NCBI GenBank assembly: GCA_900066355.1
Contig: FMEL01000012.1
Span: 62,001-126,000, forward strand
Length of the DNA stretch: 64,000 nt
Direction: 5' to 3'
Source: an uncultured Ruminococcus sp.
GTDB lineage: Bacteria; Bacillota; Clostridia; Lachnospirales; Lachnospiraceae
In this document: positions 8,139 to 15,764 of the stretch, piece by piece
Numbering within the stretch: position 1 is the first letter of the stretch
Layout of the letters: the number at the start of each line of letters is the position of its first letter
Translations under genes and position numbers: made by a program
The notes under the pieces: model-generated
Databases searched by the model: none
What the model was told of the DNA's origin: nothing
Seen by the model: the letters and a program-made list of their open reading frames with translations, nothing else

Positions 8139-9148
8139 AAAAACAAATTTTTGCAGTCTGTGATCTCGAAGCGGAATATGCCCGCAACTTCATGGATTAT
8201 CTCAACCAGAAAAAGAATATTCCTTTTGAGATTCAGGCATTTACTAATGTCAGCAGTTTTGTTGCATATGCAAAAGAAAACCCGGTCGAGCTTCTTCTGA
8301 TCTCAGCGGAGGCAATGTGTCCTGAGGTCGGTGAGCTGGATATCGGCAAGATCGTGATTCTGACCGAGGGCAGCAAACCGGATGAACTGGACAGATATGC
8401 CGATGTTTATAAGTATCAGGCATCTTCGGATATCGTCCGTGAGGTGATGGCGTGTTATGGTGCAGAAAAGGCCGTGCTTCCGGCGCAGATGCCGGTGCTC
8501 AAAAAGACGACAGAACTTCTGGGGATTTATTCACCGCTCGGATTCTGCGGGCAGACTTCTTTTGCGCTGGCACTGGCTCAGATCCTGGGCAGAGAGAAAT
8601 CCGTTCTTTATCTCAACATGGAAGAGTATTCCGGGTTTGAAGAACTCTTTGAAAAGGAATACCCCTATACACTCAGTGATCTTCTGTATTTTGTACGACA
8701 GGAGCAGGCAGGCATTACCGTAAAAATGAACAGTATGATTCAGAGTATGGGAAGTATGGATTTTATACCGCCGGTACAGTCCCCGGAGGACATCCGGGGG
8801 ACAAGGTGGCAGGACTGGGAGCACCTTTTGCAGGAAATCGTTCTGCACAGTTCCTATGAGGCAGTCATATTGGATGTGGGCGACGGAATCGAAGAAGTAT
8901 TTCAGATTCTTGACTTATGTACGAGAGTCTATGTGCCGGTGCGCGACGACCGCATTTCGAAATGCAAAATGGAACAGTTTGAAAAACTTTTGCGTTTGCG
9001 TGATTACTCGCAGTTACTGGCAGGAATAGAAAAAGTATTGCTTCCGATACTATCCCAAAATACGGACAATGAATTTCGGATAGAGGAACTGGTCTGGAGT
9101 GAACTGGGAGATTTTGTAAGAGAATTGCTTGAGAAAGAAAATCTCTGA
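8135..9148 (+). CDS. TadZ/CpaE-like pilus assembly ATPase-fold protein
   Basis: 337 residues from a TTG start (8135-8137) supported by GGGAGG at 8123-8128 and by overlap with the upstream TGA. Residues about 1-110 form a response-regulator-like domain, and from about 125 there is a MinD/ParA-like domain. The nucleotide loop reads SPLGFCGQTSFALA, so the usual lysine of GKT is Gln. Atypical loops are known in TadZ of related Lachnospiraceae. TadZ proteins place the Tad machine at the cell pole. The position just before tadA supports the call. Confidence 0.8.
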   Translation: MKKQIFAVCDLEAEYARNFMDYLNQKKNIPFEIQAFTNVSSFVAYAKENPVELLLISAEAMCPEVGELDIGKIVILTEGSKPDELDRYADVYKYQASSDIVREVMACYGAEKAVLPAQMPVLKKTTELLGIYSPLGFCGQTSFALALAQILGREKSVLYLNMEEYSGFEELFEKEYPYTLSDLLYFVRQEQAGITVKMNSMIQSMGSMDFIPPVQSPEDIRGTRWQDWEHLLQEIVLHSSYEAVILDVGDGIEEVFQILDLCTRVYVPVRDDRISKCKMEQFEKLLRLRDYSQLLAGIEKVLLPILSQNTDNEFRIEELVWSELGDFVRELLEKENL

Positions 9149-9173
9149 AGGTAATTTTCAGAAAGGAAAACAG

Positions 9174-10364
9174 ATGAGCAGGGAACTATTTCAGGAACTT
9201 CGTACACATCTGATGGAGCGGCTGGATCTCGCAAGAGAGCTGAGTGATGAAGAAATCCTTGATGAGATTGATGATCTGATACTCGGGCGGATGCGGGAGT
9301 ACGGTCTTTCGCTGAAAGAAAAGGTACAGCTTCGCCAGGAACTTTTTCATTCTGTTCGCAAACTGGATGTTCTGCAGGAACTGATCGAGGATGAGACGGT
9401 GACGGAGATCATGGTGAACGGACCGGATGCCATCTTTGTGGAGCGTGCCGGAAAACTGAAAAAATGGGACAAAACATTTACTTCCGGAGAAAAGCTGGAA
9501 GATGTCATTCAGCAGATCGTAGGTAAGTGCAACAGGGTGGTCAACGAATCAATGCCTATTGTGGATGCCCGTTTGGATAACGGTGCCAGAGTCAATGCGG
9601 TGATCCGCCCTGTGGCGCTCAATGGGCCGATTCTGACGATCAGGCGCTTTCCGGATACGCCGATCACGATGGAAAAACTGATTTCACTTGGAAGCCTGCC
9701 GCCGGAATGTGCAGAATTTCTTGCGGCACTTGTGCGTGCACGATATTCCATGGTCATCGGAGGCGGGACAGGAAGCGGCAAGACGACGTTTCTTGGCGCA
9801 CTGTCCAATTATATTCCGCCGGATGAACGGCTGATCACGATCGAGGACAATGCAGAACTCAAGATACAGGGAATTGCCAATCTGGTGCGTCTTGAAGCAA
9901 AGATGGCAAACATGGAAGGTGCAACATCGATTACGATTCGTGACCTGATCAAGACTGCGCTTCGTATGCGACCGGATCGGATCATTGTTGGCGAGGTACG
10001 TGGTGGTGAAGCGGTCGATATGCTGCAGGCTTTGAATACCGGACATGACGGAAGCTTAAGCACTGCCCATGCCAATTCGGCTTCGGATATGCTCTCAAGA
10101 CTTGAAACCATGACTCTGATGGGAGTAGATCTTCCGCTTGAGGCCATTCGAAGGCAGATTGCTTCCGGTGTTGATATTCTTATTCATCTGGGAAGAATGC
10201 GTGACAAAAGCCGTAAGGTACTTGAGATAACAGAAATATGCGGATTTGAAAATCATGAAATAAAGACACGTACGCTTTATCGCTGGCAGGAGGGAAAGGG
10301 ACTGGTACAGACCGCCGAACTTCTGAACAGGGAAAAGCTGATACGGGCAGGAGTGACCATATGA
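9174..10364 (+). CDS. tadA: Tad pilus assembly ATPase TadA (CpaF family)
   Basis: 396 residues from ATG 9174 with GAAAGGA upstream; a TTG 15 codons earlier overlaps the previous gene. It is a VirB11/GspE-type hexameric secretion ATPase: Walker A GGGTGSGKTT near 195-204, Walker B region RPDRIIVGEVRGGEAVDM, and the His-box TGHDGSLSTAHANS. It powers assembly of the Flp pilus through the TadB/TadC membrane platform at the cytoplasmic face. It ends in an ATGA overlap with tadB. This is the secretion ATPase, not the tRNA deaminase at 58222 that carries the same gene name. Confidence 0.95.
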   Translation: MSRELFQELRTHLMERLDLARELSDEEILDEIDDLILGRMREYGLSLKEKVQLRQELFHSVRKLDVLQELIEDETVTEIMVNGPDAIFVERAGKLKKWDKTFTSGEKLEDVIQQIVGKCNRVVNESMPIVDARLDNGARVNAVIRPVALNGPILTIRRFPDTPITMEKLISLGSLPPECAEFLAALVRARYSMVIGGGTGSGKTTFLGALSNYIPPDERLITIEDNAELKIQGIANLVRLEAKMANMEGATSITIRDLIKTALRMRPDRIIVGEVRGGEAVDMLQALNTGHDGSLSTAHANSASDMLSRLETMTLMGVDLPLEAIRRQIASGVDILIHLGRMRDKSRKVLEITEICGFENHEIKTRTLYRWQEGKGLVQTAELLNREKLIRAGVTI

Positions 10365-11104
10365 AGCAGAGTTATGAAGAGTATCGTTTTTCCATGACAG
10401 AGATTTTGAAGTATCTGGTGCAGGGACTTTTGCTGTGTGGTGCGGTGGATTATCTTTTCTATCAGAATCCATGGCTGATGTTTCTTGCATTGCCGGTTAC
10501 GGTATTTTTTCTGAAATGGAAAAAGAAAGGGCTGATCCGTGAACGGAAAAAGAACCTGAATTATCAGTTTAAAGATGCGTTAAATGCGCTGAGTGTTGCC
10601 GTTCAGGCAGGATATTCTGTAGAAAATGCAGTTATGGCATGTTCCAGAGACTTGGAACGGCTGTATCCGCAGGAAACAGATATTGTGCGGGAATTTCATT
10701 ATATGGAAACACAGCTGAAGGTAAGTGTGCCGGTGGAAGAGCTTTTTATGAGTTTCGGTGACAGAAGTGGAATCGAAGATATCGAAAATTTTGCAGCTGT
10801 TTTTTATACCGCCAAAAGAACCGGTGGTGACATGAACCGGATCATACAGACTTCTTCGAGGATGCTGGGTGACAAGATTGACGTGCGCAGAGAAATTGAG
10901 ACGACACTGGCGGCAAAAAAGGCGGAACAGATGATCATGAGTCTGATGCCGGCCGGAATCATTCTGTATCTTAAGATGACTTCACCGGGATTCCTTGAAG
11001 TACTCTATGGAAATCCGTTCGGAATCCTGGCGATGTCCTTATGTCTTGCAATTTACGGGTTTTCTTACTGGCTCGGAAGACGGATCGTAGATATTGAAGT
11101 TTAG
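10361..11104 (+). CDS. tadB: Tad pilus membrane platform protein TadB (T2SS F family)
   Basis: 247 residues. Hydrophobic segments near the N-terminus (QGLLLCGAVDYLFY and following) and near the C-terminus bracket a cytoplasmic T2SSF domain with LNYQFKDALNALSVAVQAGYS and FAAVFYTAKRTGGDMNRII, which are family hallmarks. With TadC it forms the inner-membrane platform that the TadA ATPase turns or pushes. It starts within the tadA stop (ATGA). Confidence 0.92.
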   Translation: MKQSYEEYRFSMTEILKYLVQGLLLCGAVDYLFYQNPWLMFLALPVTVFFLKWKKKGLIRERKKNLNYQFKDALNALSVAVQAGYSVENAVMACSRDLERLYPQETDIVREFHYMETQLKVSVPVEELFMSFGDRSGIEDIENFAAVFYTAKRTGGDMNRIIQTSSRMLGDKIDVRREIETTLAAKKAEQMIMSLMPAGIILYLKMTSPGFLEVLYGNPFGILAMSLCLAIYGFSYWLGRRIVDIEV

Positions 11105-11138
11105 AAAGGAAATGCGGGAGAGCCGCACAGGATAAGAT

Positions 11139-12164
11139 ATGTGGGTACATATAATACTCTTTGTGCTGACTTTTGGGATTGTGCTTGTATGGAAGGCCGG
11201 CTGGATTCGTCTGGACGGAATCGCGGATCGACAGAGCATGCGGCTGTTTCTGCTTGTTGCGGTTTGCGGAAACCTTCTGGGAATGGCACTGACCATGACA
11301 GACGGCAAAGATGTGGTCTATCAGGAAGGACACCGCATGGAGAAGAATCCGGATGGTGCATACACGGAAGAACTTGAAGTGTCTGTGGATGGTCGGAAAC
11401 CGCAGAAGTTTGATGTGGAGATTCCGGAAAAAGAGACGGAGGAGACAGAAGTCGCACCGGAGCAGGAAGTAAATGAGACAGAACAGAAACAAAAAGAATT
11501 AAGAGAAATCATCGAAGAATACAATCAGCAGAAACAGGATCCGGATTATTATTATCTGCCGGATCAATGGGACGGTCAGAAACTTATCTGGCAGAAGTCC
11601 GGTGATCGGACAGGATCACTTCTGGCATCACTTGCTTTTTTTGCAGCGTTTGTTGTGATGCTGAAAAAAGCAAAAGAGCAGCAGGAAGAAATGACAAAAC
11701 GCGCAGAACAGCTTTTGATGGATTATCCGTCGCTGATCATGAAATTTACTCTTCTGATTCAGGCAGGCATGACGGCACGTAAGGTGTTTCAGAAAATGGG
11801 TGCAGATTACATGAGAAACCGTCCAAAGACCGGGCGATATGCGTATGAAGCGATCATAATCATGTGTCATGAGATGGACAGTGGTATTGCAGAACTGGAA
11901 GCATATCGCAGATTCGGAGAAAGATGCGGGCAGATGAAGTATAAGACCTTTTCCACGATTCTGATCCAGAATCTGCAAAAAGGCAGTCACAGAATGGCGG
12001 ATCTTCTGGAAAAAGAAGCACTGGAAGCGTGGGATGAAAGGAAGCGAAAGGCAAGAGTGCTGGGTGAGACAGCGGCTACAAAGCTGCTCGTACCGATGGT
12101 CATGATGCTTGCGGTGGTGATGGCGATCATTATGATACCGGCATTTTTATCTTTCTATGGATGA
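11139..12164 (+). CDS. tadC: Tad pilus membrane platform protein TadC (T2SS F family)
   Basis: 341 residues with a hydrophobic N-terminus (MWVHIILFVLTFGIVLVW), a second hydrophobic stretch, a Glu-rich soluble insert around residues 85-130 (ETEETEVAPEQEVNETEQKQ), then the T2SSF domain (LLMDYPSLIMKFTLLIQAGM) and a C-terminal transmembrane helix ending at AFLSFYG. The acidic insert makes it longer than many TadC proteins. It follows tadB by 34 bases, with a modest AGGATAAG ribosome site. Confidence 0.88.
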   Translation: MWVHIILFVLTFGIVLVWKAGWIRLDGIADRQSMRLFLLVAVCGNLLGMALTMTDGKDVVYQEGHRMEKNPDGAYTEELEVSVDGRKPQKFDVEIPEKETEETEVAPEQEVNETEQKQKELREIIEEYNQQKQDPDYYYLPDQWDGQKLIWQKSGDRTGSLLASLAFFAAFVVMLKKAKEQQEEMTKRAEQLLMDYPSLIMKFTLLIQAGMTARKVFQKMGADYMRNRPKTGRYAYEAIIIMCHEMDSGIAELEAYRRFGERCGQMKYKTFSTILIQNLQKGSHRMADLLEKEALEAWDERKRKARVLGETAATKLLVPMVMMLAVVMAIIMIPAFLSFYG

Positions 12165-12205
12165 TGGAGCAGCAGGAAAGAGCAGATAGAATAAGGAGGC
12201 AGAAT

Positions 12206-12385
12206 ATGAGTGCATGTATGCGGACAGCAAGAGAGTTTATGCGTGAAGAAGATGCAGTAGGTGTCGTTGAAATCATTTTGATACTGGTGGTGCTGATCAG
12301 TCTGGTAATCATTTTTAAGGAACAGCTGACGAATCTGGTGAGAAGTATTTTGAGCAAGATTACGAAGCAGAGTAATTCTATCTGA
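12206..12385 (+). CDS. flp: Flp-family type IVb pilin
   Basis: 59 residues from ATG 12206, which follows AAGGAGG at 12193-12199; a longer version from 12161 would start inside the tadC stop. The sequence has a short basic leader (CMRTAREFMREEDAVG), then Val-Glu, and a single hydrophobic helix IILILVVLISLVIIF. Gly/Val-Glu at the junction is the prepilin peptidase cleavage pattern (cut after Gly, Glu at +5 region). It should be the pilus subunit exported by this locus. Small size is normal for Flp. Confidence 0.88.
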   Translation: MSACMRTAREFMREEDAVGVVEIILILVVLISLVIIFKEQLTNLVRSILSKITKQSNSI

Positions 12386-12404
12386 AAAGGAAAGGAGTAT
12401 GCCA

Positions 12405-13922
12405 ATGGAGAAAAAAGGAAGTATCACTGTTTTTCTGGCGCTGATTCTGAGCTTGCTGCTGTCACTTGTTACGACCGGAATCCAGTCGGTGCAGGCTGCG
12501 GCGGCAAGAACACAGATTCTGAACAGTATGGATATCGGACTCTATTCTCTGTTTGGACAGTATGACCGTTTCCTTATGAAGGAATATGACCTGTTTTTCA
12601 TTGACGGAGCACAGGGAAACTCAGATTTAAATCTGGCTGCGGTATATGACAACCTTGAATCCTATATGAAACCTGTACTGAAACAGAACAGTCAGAAGCT
12701 TGCTTTGAAACAGGGCGGATTTACCGGCTATCGTCTGGCAACTGATGAAGGCGGAGAAATTTTTTTCCGGCAGGCAGTGACATTTATGAGAGACACACTT
12801 GGAAGCCAGGGCGTAGGACTTCTTCTTGACCGTTACCACAAAAAAGAAGAAAAGATCAGACAGGCGGAAGAAGCCGGACGTCAGAGTGAGGATGGCAACA
12901 GCCTCGAAAATTATGATACAGAGATGGATTCAGCAGCACAAAAAAGTCAGGAAGCCGAAGCTGCCTCGAAGTCAGAAAACGGTTCAGGTGCCGAAGATAT
13001 CTTCGGAAGTGGTGAAGAATCAGGCGGAAAAGCCGGCGGCAATGAGATCGTGGAAACACCAAAACCTCCTGCAGTCACGAATCCGATTCCAATCATAAAA
13101 CAGATTCGAAAAATGGGGCTGCTTGATCTGGTTGTTCCGGCTGACCAGGGTATTTCCGAGAATCAGATTTCTCTTTCGAATCTTGTGTCACACCGACAGC
13201 TGCAGGAAGGAATCAATCTTCCGGCGGAGAATATCCAGACGTCTTCTGCGACTTCGCAGATTCTCTACCAGCAGTATCTGATGGAACATCTGGGAAATTA
13301 CCGGGAACCGTCCACCGCAGGACTTAAATATCAGATTGAGTATCTTCTGGGTGGAAAATCCAGTGACCGGGAAAATCTCCAGACAGTTGCAAGGCGGCTC
13401 CTTCTGATCCGCGAAGGAATCAATGCATCGGCATTGATGACTGATGCATCAAAGAGAGCACAGATACAGGCACTTGCACTGGCGGTTGCATCCGGTTTTC
13501 TGATTCCTCCGGCAGCAGTGGTGATTGAGACAGCGCTGATATTGTGCTGGTCATTTGCGGAGAGCATTGTGGATCTGCGGGAACTCTTTCATGGAGGAAA
13601 AGTACCGCTTGTGAAATCACCGGCGGACTGGCAGTTGTCACTGGAAAATCTTTCAAATTTCCTGCAGGAAATGGACAGTGAGCGCAAAGATGTGGAGGGC
13701 GGCATGTCATATGAAGATTATCTGCAGGTACTTCTTTTATCCACTTCACGTTCGCAGAAACTTAAACGGGGAATGGATATGATTGAAGCGGAGATACGTG
13801 CGACAAAAGGCAGAGAACAGTTCCGGCTGGACTGTTGTATTGAAGCAATTGAGGCGTCTGTGGATGTGCAGGCAAACAGAAACAGAACATATACCGTAAC
13901 AAAACAATACAGCTATATCTGA
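12405..13922 (+). CDS. DUF5702-type Tad-associated protein with pilin-like N-terminus
   Basis: 505 residues from ATG 12405, preferred over ATG 12399 because GGAG (12394-12397) is only one base from the latter. An N-terminal helix (GSITVFLALILSLLLSLVTT) resembles the anchor of TadE/TadG-like proteins. The rest is predicted extracellular, with a charged Ser/Gly/Glu-rich linker at about 150-215 and a hydrophobic segment near 360-385. In Lachnospiraceae Tad loci a DUF5702 protein occupies this place; that family assignment is from memory. Its role is unknown, plausibly a minor pilin or tip-type protein. Confidence 0.75.
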   Translation: MEKKGSITVFLALILSLLLSLVTTGIQSVQAAAARTQILNSMDIGLYSLFGQYDRFLMKEYDLFFIDGAQGNSDLNLAAVYDNLESYMKPVLKQNSQKLALKQGGFTGYRLATDEGGEIFFRQAVTFMRDTLGSQGVGLLLDRYHKKEEKIRQAEEAGRQSEDGNSLENYDTEMDSAAQKSQEAEAASKSENGSGAEDIFGSGEESGGKAGGNEIVETPKPPAVTNPIPIIKQIRKMGLLDLVVPADQGISENQISLSNLVSHRQLQEGINLPAENIQTSSATSQILYQQYLMEHLGNYREPSTAGLKYQIEYLLGGKSSDRENLQTVARRLLLIREGINASALMTDASKRAQIQALALAVASGFLIPPAAVVIETALILCWSFAESIVDLRELFHGGKVPLVKSPADWQLSLENLSNFLQEMDSERKDVEGGMSYEDYLQVLLLSTSRSQKLKRGMDMIEAEIRATKGREQFRLDCCIEAIEASVDVQANRNRTYTVTKQYSYI

Positions 13923-13930
13923 GGGCTGAA

Positions 13931-13950
13931 GGGCGGCGTTCTCGCCGCCC
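13931..13950 (+). other. Intercistronic hairpin in the Tad operon
   Basis: GGGCGGCG-TTCT-CGCCGCCC is a perfect 8-bp GC stem with a four-base loop, 8 bases after the DUF5702-like stop. No T run follows, and a strong AAAAGGAGGTG comes right after. It looks like an mRNA stability or processing element rather than a terminator. Confidence 0.75.
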
Positions 13951-13971
13951 GCTAAAAGGAGGTGCAGAAAG

Positions 13972-14775
13972 ATGCTTTTTCAGAAGGCACAAAAAAAGCT
14001 CAATGGGAATCAAAACAAGATAGACAGAAAGAATAAAGAAAGGACACGCTCTCTGAACAGATGGTATCTGTCGTCCCCGATAGGCAGAATCCTCCTGACG
14101 CTTTCTGAAAAGGTATCTTTGTGTACCTCATGTGCAAAGATAAAAAAGGCAGGACTGTCAGTAGAGACAGCACTTGTACTTCCGCTGTTTTTTCTGGGTA
14201 TGGTGACAATGATTTCCTTTATGGACATTTACAGTCTGCAGACGACACATTTGCAGGCGTTGTGTGAAAAGACGAAGGAAGCCGGGATGTATGCGTATGT
14301 GGCGGACGGAAATGGACCGGATGAAATCACACTGCCCGATGTGTATTCATACAGTCCGGTTGGTGCGCTGATACCACTTCCGAAAGTCTGGATGCATAAT
14401 ACCGTGAAAGTCCATGCGTGGACGGGCGCAGAAGAAGGCGGGAAAGGCTCCGGTGACAGCACAGAACCTGAAGAAATGGTTTTTGTAACAGAAAGTGGTT
14501 CTGTATATCACACAAAAGCAGGCTGCCGTTATCTGAACCTGTCTATTACACAGGTGTCCGGAAGCAGTGTATCACAGAGACGAAATGATAATGGGGAGAA
14601 ATACAGCCCATGTGAGACCTGCAGCCGACATCAGAACCCTTCCGGGACTGTTTACATTACAGGCTCCGGGAATCGTTACCACAATGATGCGTCCTGCAGT
14701 GGACTGAAGCGTACCGTTCGGCTGGTCAAGAAATCACAGCTTGGAAACATGCATGTATGCAGCAAATGCGGATAG
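13972..14775 (+). CDS. TadE-like protein with two C-terminal His-Cys3 modules
   Basis: 267 residues after AAAAGGAGGTG. A basic N-terminus is followed by KKAGLSVETALVLPLFFLGM (59-78), the TadE-type pseudopilin anchor with Glu at the start of the helix. Residues 175-267 hold two copies of a module: YH-x4-C ... C-x2-C with H180, C185, C214, C217 and H237, C242, C263, C266. Such modules resemble the Ada-like metal-binding units attached to several secreted Firmicutes proteins. The export of two probable zinc modules on a pilus-associated protein is unusual. Part of the Tad operon. Confidence 0.82.
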   Translation: MLFQKAQKKLNGNQNKIDRKNKERTRSLNRWYLSSPIGRILLTLSEKVSLCTSCAKIKKAGLSVETALVLPLFFLGMVTMISFMDIYSLQTTHLQALCEKTKEAGMYAYVADGNGPDEITLPDVYSYSPVGALIPLPKVWMHNTVKVHAWTGAEEGGKGSGDSTEPEEMVFVTESGSVYHTKAGCRYLNLSITQVSGSSVSQRRNDNGEKYSPCETCSRHQNPSGTVYITGSGNRYHNDASCSGLKRTVRLVKKSQLGNMHVCSKCG

Positions 14776-14856
14776 AGATTCAGCGTAGACATTACATAAG
14801 CTGCAATAAAAATCTCAGAAAGAATGAAATGATCAGAAGAAAGAAGGAAAAGGAAA

Positions 14857-15267
14857 ATGGAAAAATACGGCACACTGATCTTTCTGCTTTTCAGCAGTTT
14901 TTTGGATATCCGAAAAAGAGAAATCTCAATACCGGTCACATTGATGTTCGGACTGGCAGGAGTGGCATACAGTATCAAAACCGGAAGAACAATGACGGAC
15001 TATCTGCTTCCGGCGGCCATAGGTATTTTTATGCTTGCATGCAGCATCCTGACACGGGGACAGGTAGGTATGGGAGACGGATGGCTTCTTATGGCACTGG
15101 GATGTATGATGCGAATGGAAAGCTACATTCAGATGGCCTGCATCGGAATGCTGCTTGCGGCGGCATGTTCAGGTGTCCTGTTGCTGGTGTTTCGAAAGAG
15201 CAGAAAGACGGAGATTCCACTGGTACCTTTCTTATTGCTGGGATATGTAGGAGGGATGGTTATATGA
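14857..15267 (+). CDS. Second prepilin peptidase (A24 family)
   Basis: 136 residues, almost entirely hydrophobic. The first catalytic Asp lies in SSFLDIRKREIS and the second in the GQVGMGDGWLLMALG signature (GxGD). It is shorter than the first peptidase of the locus and belongs to the same family by motif. The ATG follows a purine run (AAGAAGGAAAAGGAAA). The overlap with the downstream TadE gene (ATGA at 15264-15267) suggests it processes that pseudopilin. Two peptidases in one Tad locus hint at division of labour between pilin and pseudopilins. Confidence 0.83.
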   Translation: MEKYGTLIFLLFSSFLDIRKREISIPVTLMFGLAGVAYSIKTGRTMTDYLLPAAIGIFMLACSILTRGQVGMGDGWLLMALGCMMRMESYIQMACIGMLLAAACSGVLLLVFRKSRKTEIPLVPFLLLGYVGGMVI

Positions 15268-15761
15268 AGAAAAGAATCCTCAAAAATTACAGATACCGGA
15301 TTGTAAACTCAAGACATAAGCAATATAGAAGTAATCTGTGCAAGGGTAGTTTTACGATAGAGGCTGCATGTGTCATGTCTATCGTGCTTCTGACAGTTAT
15401 GGGAGTCATTTATCTGTCATTTTTTGTACATAACCGAGCATGGCTGACGGCGGCAGCCTGCGAAGCATCATTGAGTGGAAGTATGGAGGCAGTGCGTCAG
15501 GACGGACAGGCGCAGGCAGCAGCAGAAATCCGTGGTGAGGAGCTTGGCAATGTAGGATTCTTTGGTGCGGAAAATCTGCGATGCCATGTAAATGCAGGAA
15601 AAAAGAAAGTCAGTGTAACTTATGAAGCAGATACGATTGCAGGTTTTGGTGGATTTAAATGGACATTAAAAACAGAAGGAAGCTCAAAAGTTATTCGGCC
15701 GGTAAAGTGGATCCGCAGGCTCAAGGCTGCAAAGGAAGTGATTGGTATAACAGGAGATTAA
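15264..15761 (+). CDS. TadE-type pseudopilin
   Basis: 165 residues from ATG 15264, with AGGAGGG at 15249-15255; the longer frame reaching back to 14757 only runs out of frame over the peptidase gene. Basic N-terminus, then KGSFTIEAACVMSIVLLTVM, the classic TadE cleavage and anchor region (Glu five residues after the Gly). The remainder is a small extracellular domain. TadE proteins act as minor pilins needed for Flp pilus assembly. Followed three bases later by the FHA gene. Confidence 0.85.
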   Translation: MKKRILKNYRYRIVNSRHKQYRSNLCKGSFTIEAACVMSIVLLTVMGVIYLSFFVHNRAWLTAAACEASLSGSMEAVRQDGQAQAAAEIRGEELGNVGFFGAENLRCHVNAGKKKVSVTYEADTIAGFGGFKWTLKTEGSSKVIRPVKWIRRLKAAKEVIGITGD

Positions 15762-15764
15762 AAT

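Noticed and set aside
14757..15263. Frame that extends the TadE gene upstream to 14757
   Set aside because: It overlaps the second prepilin peptidase out of frame; ATG 15264 has an AGGAGGG and the TadE signature follows it.
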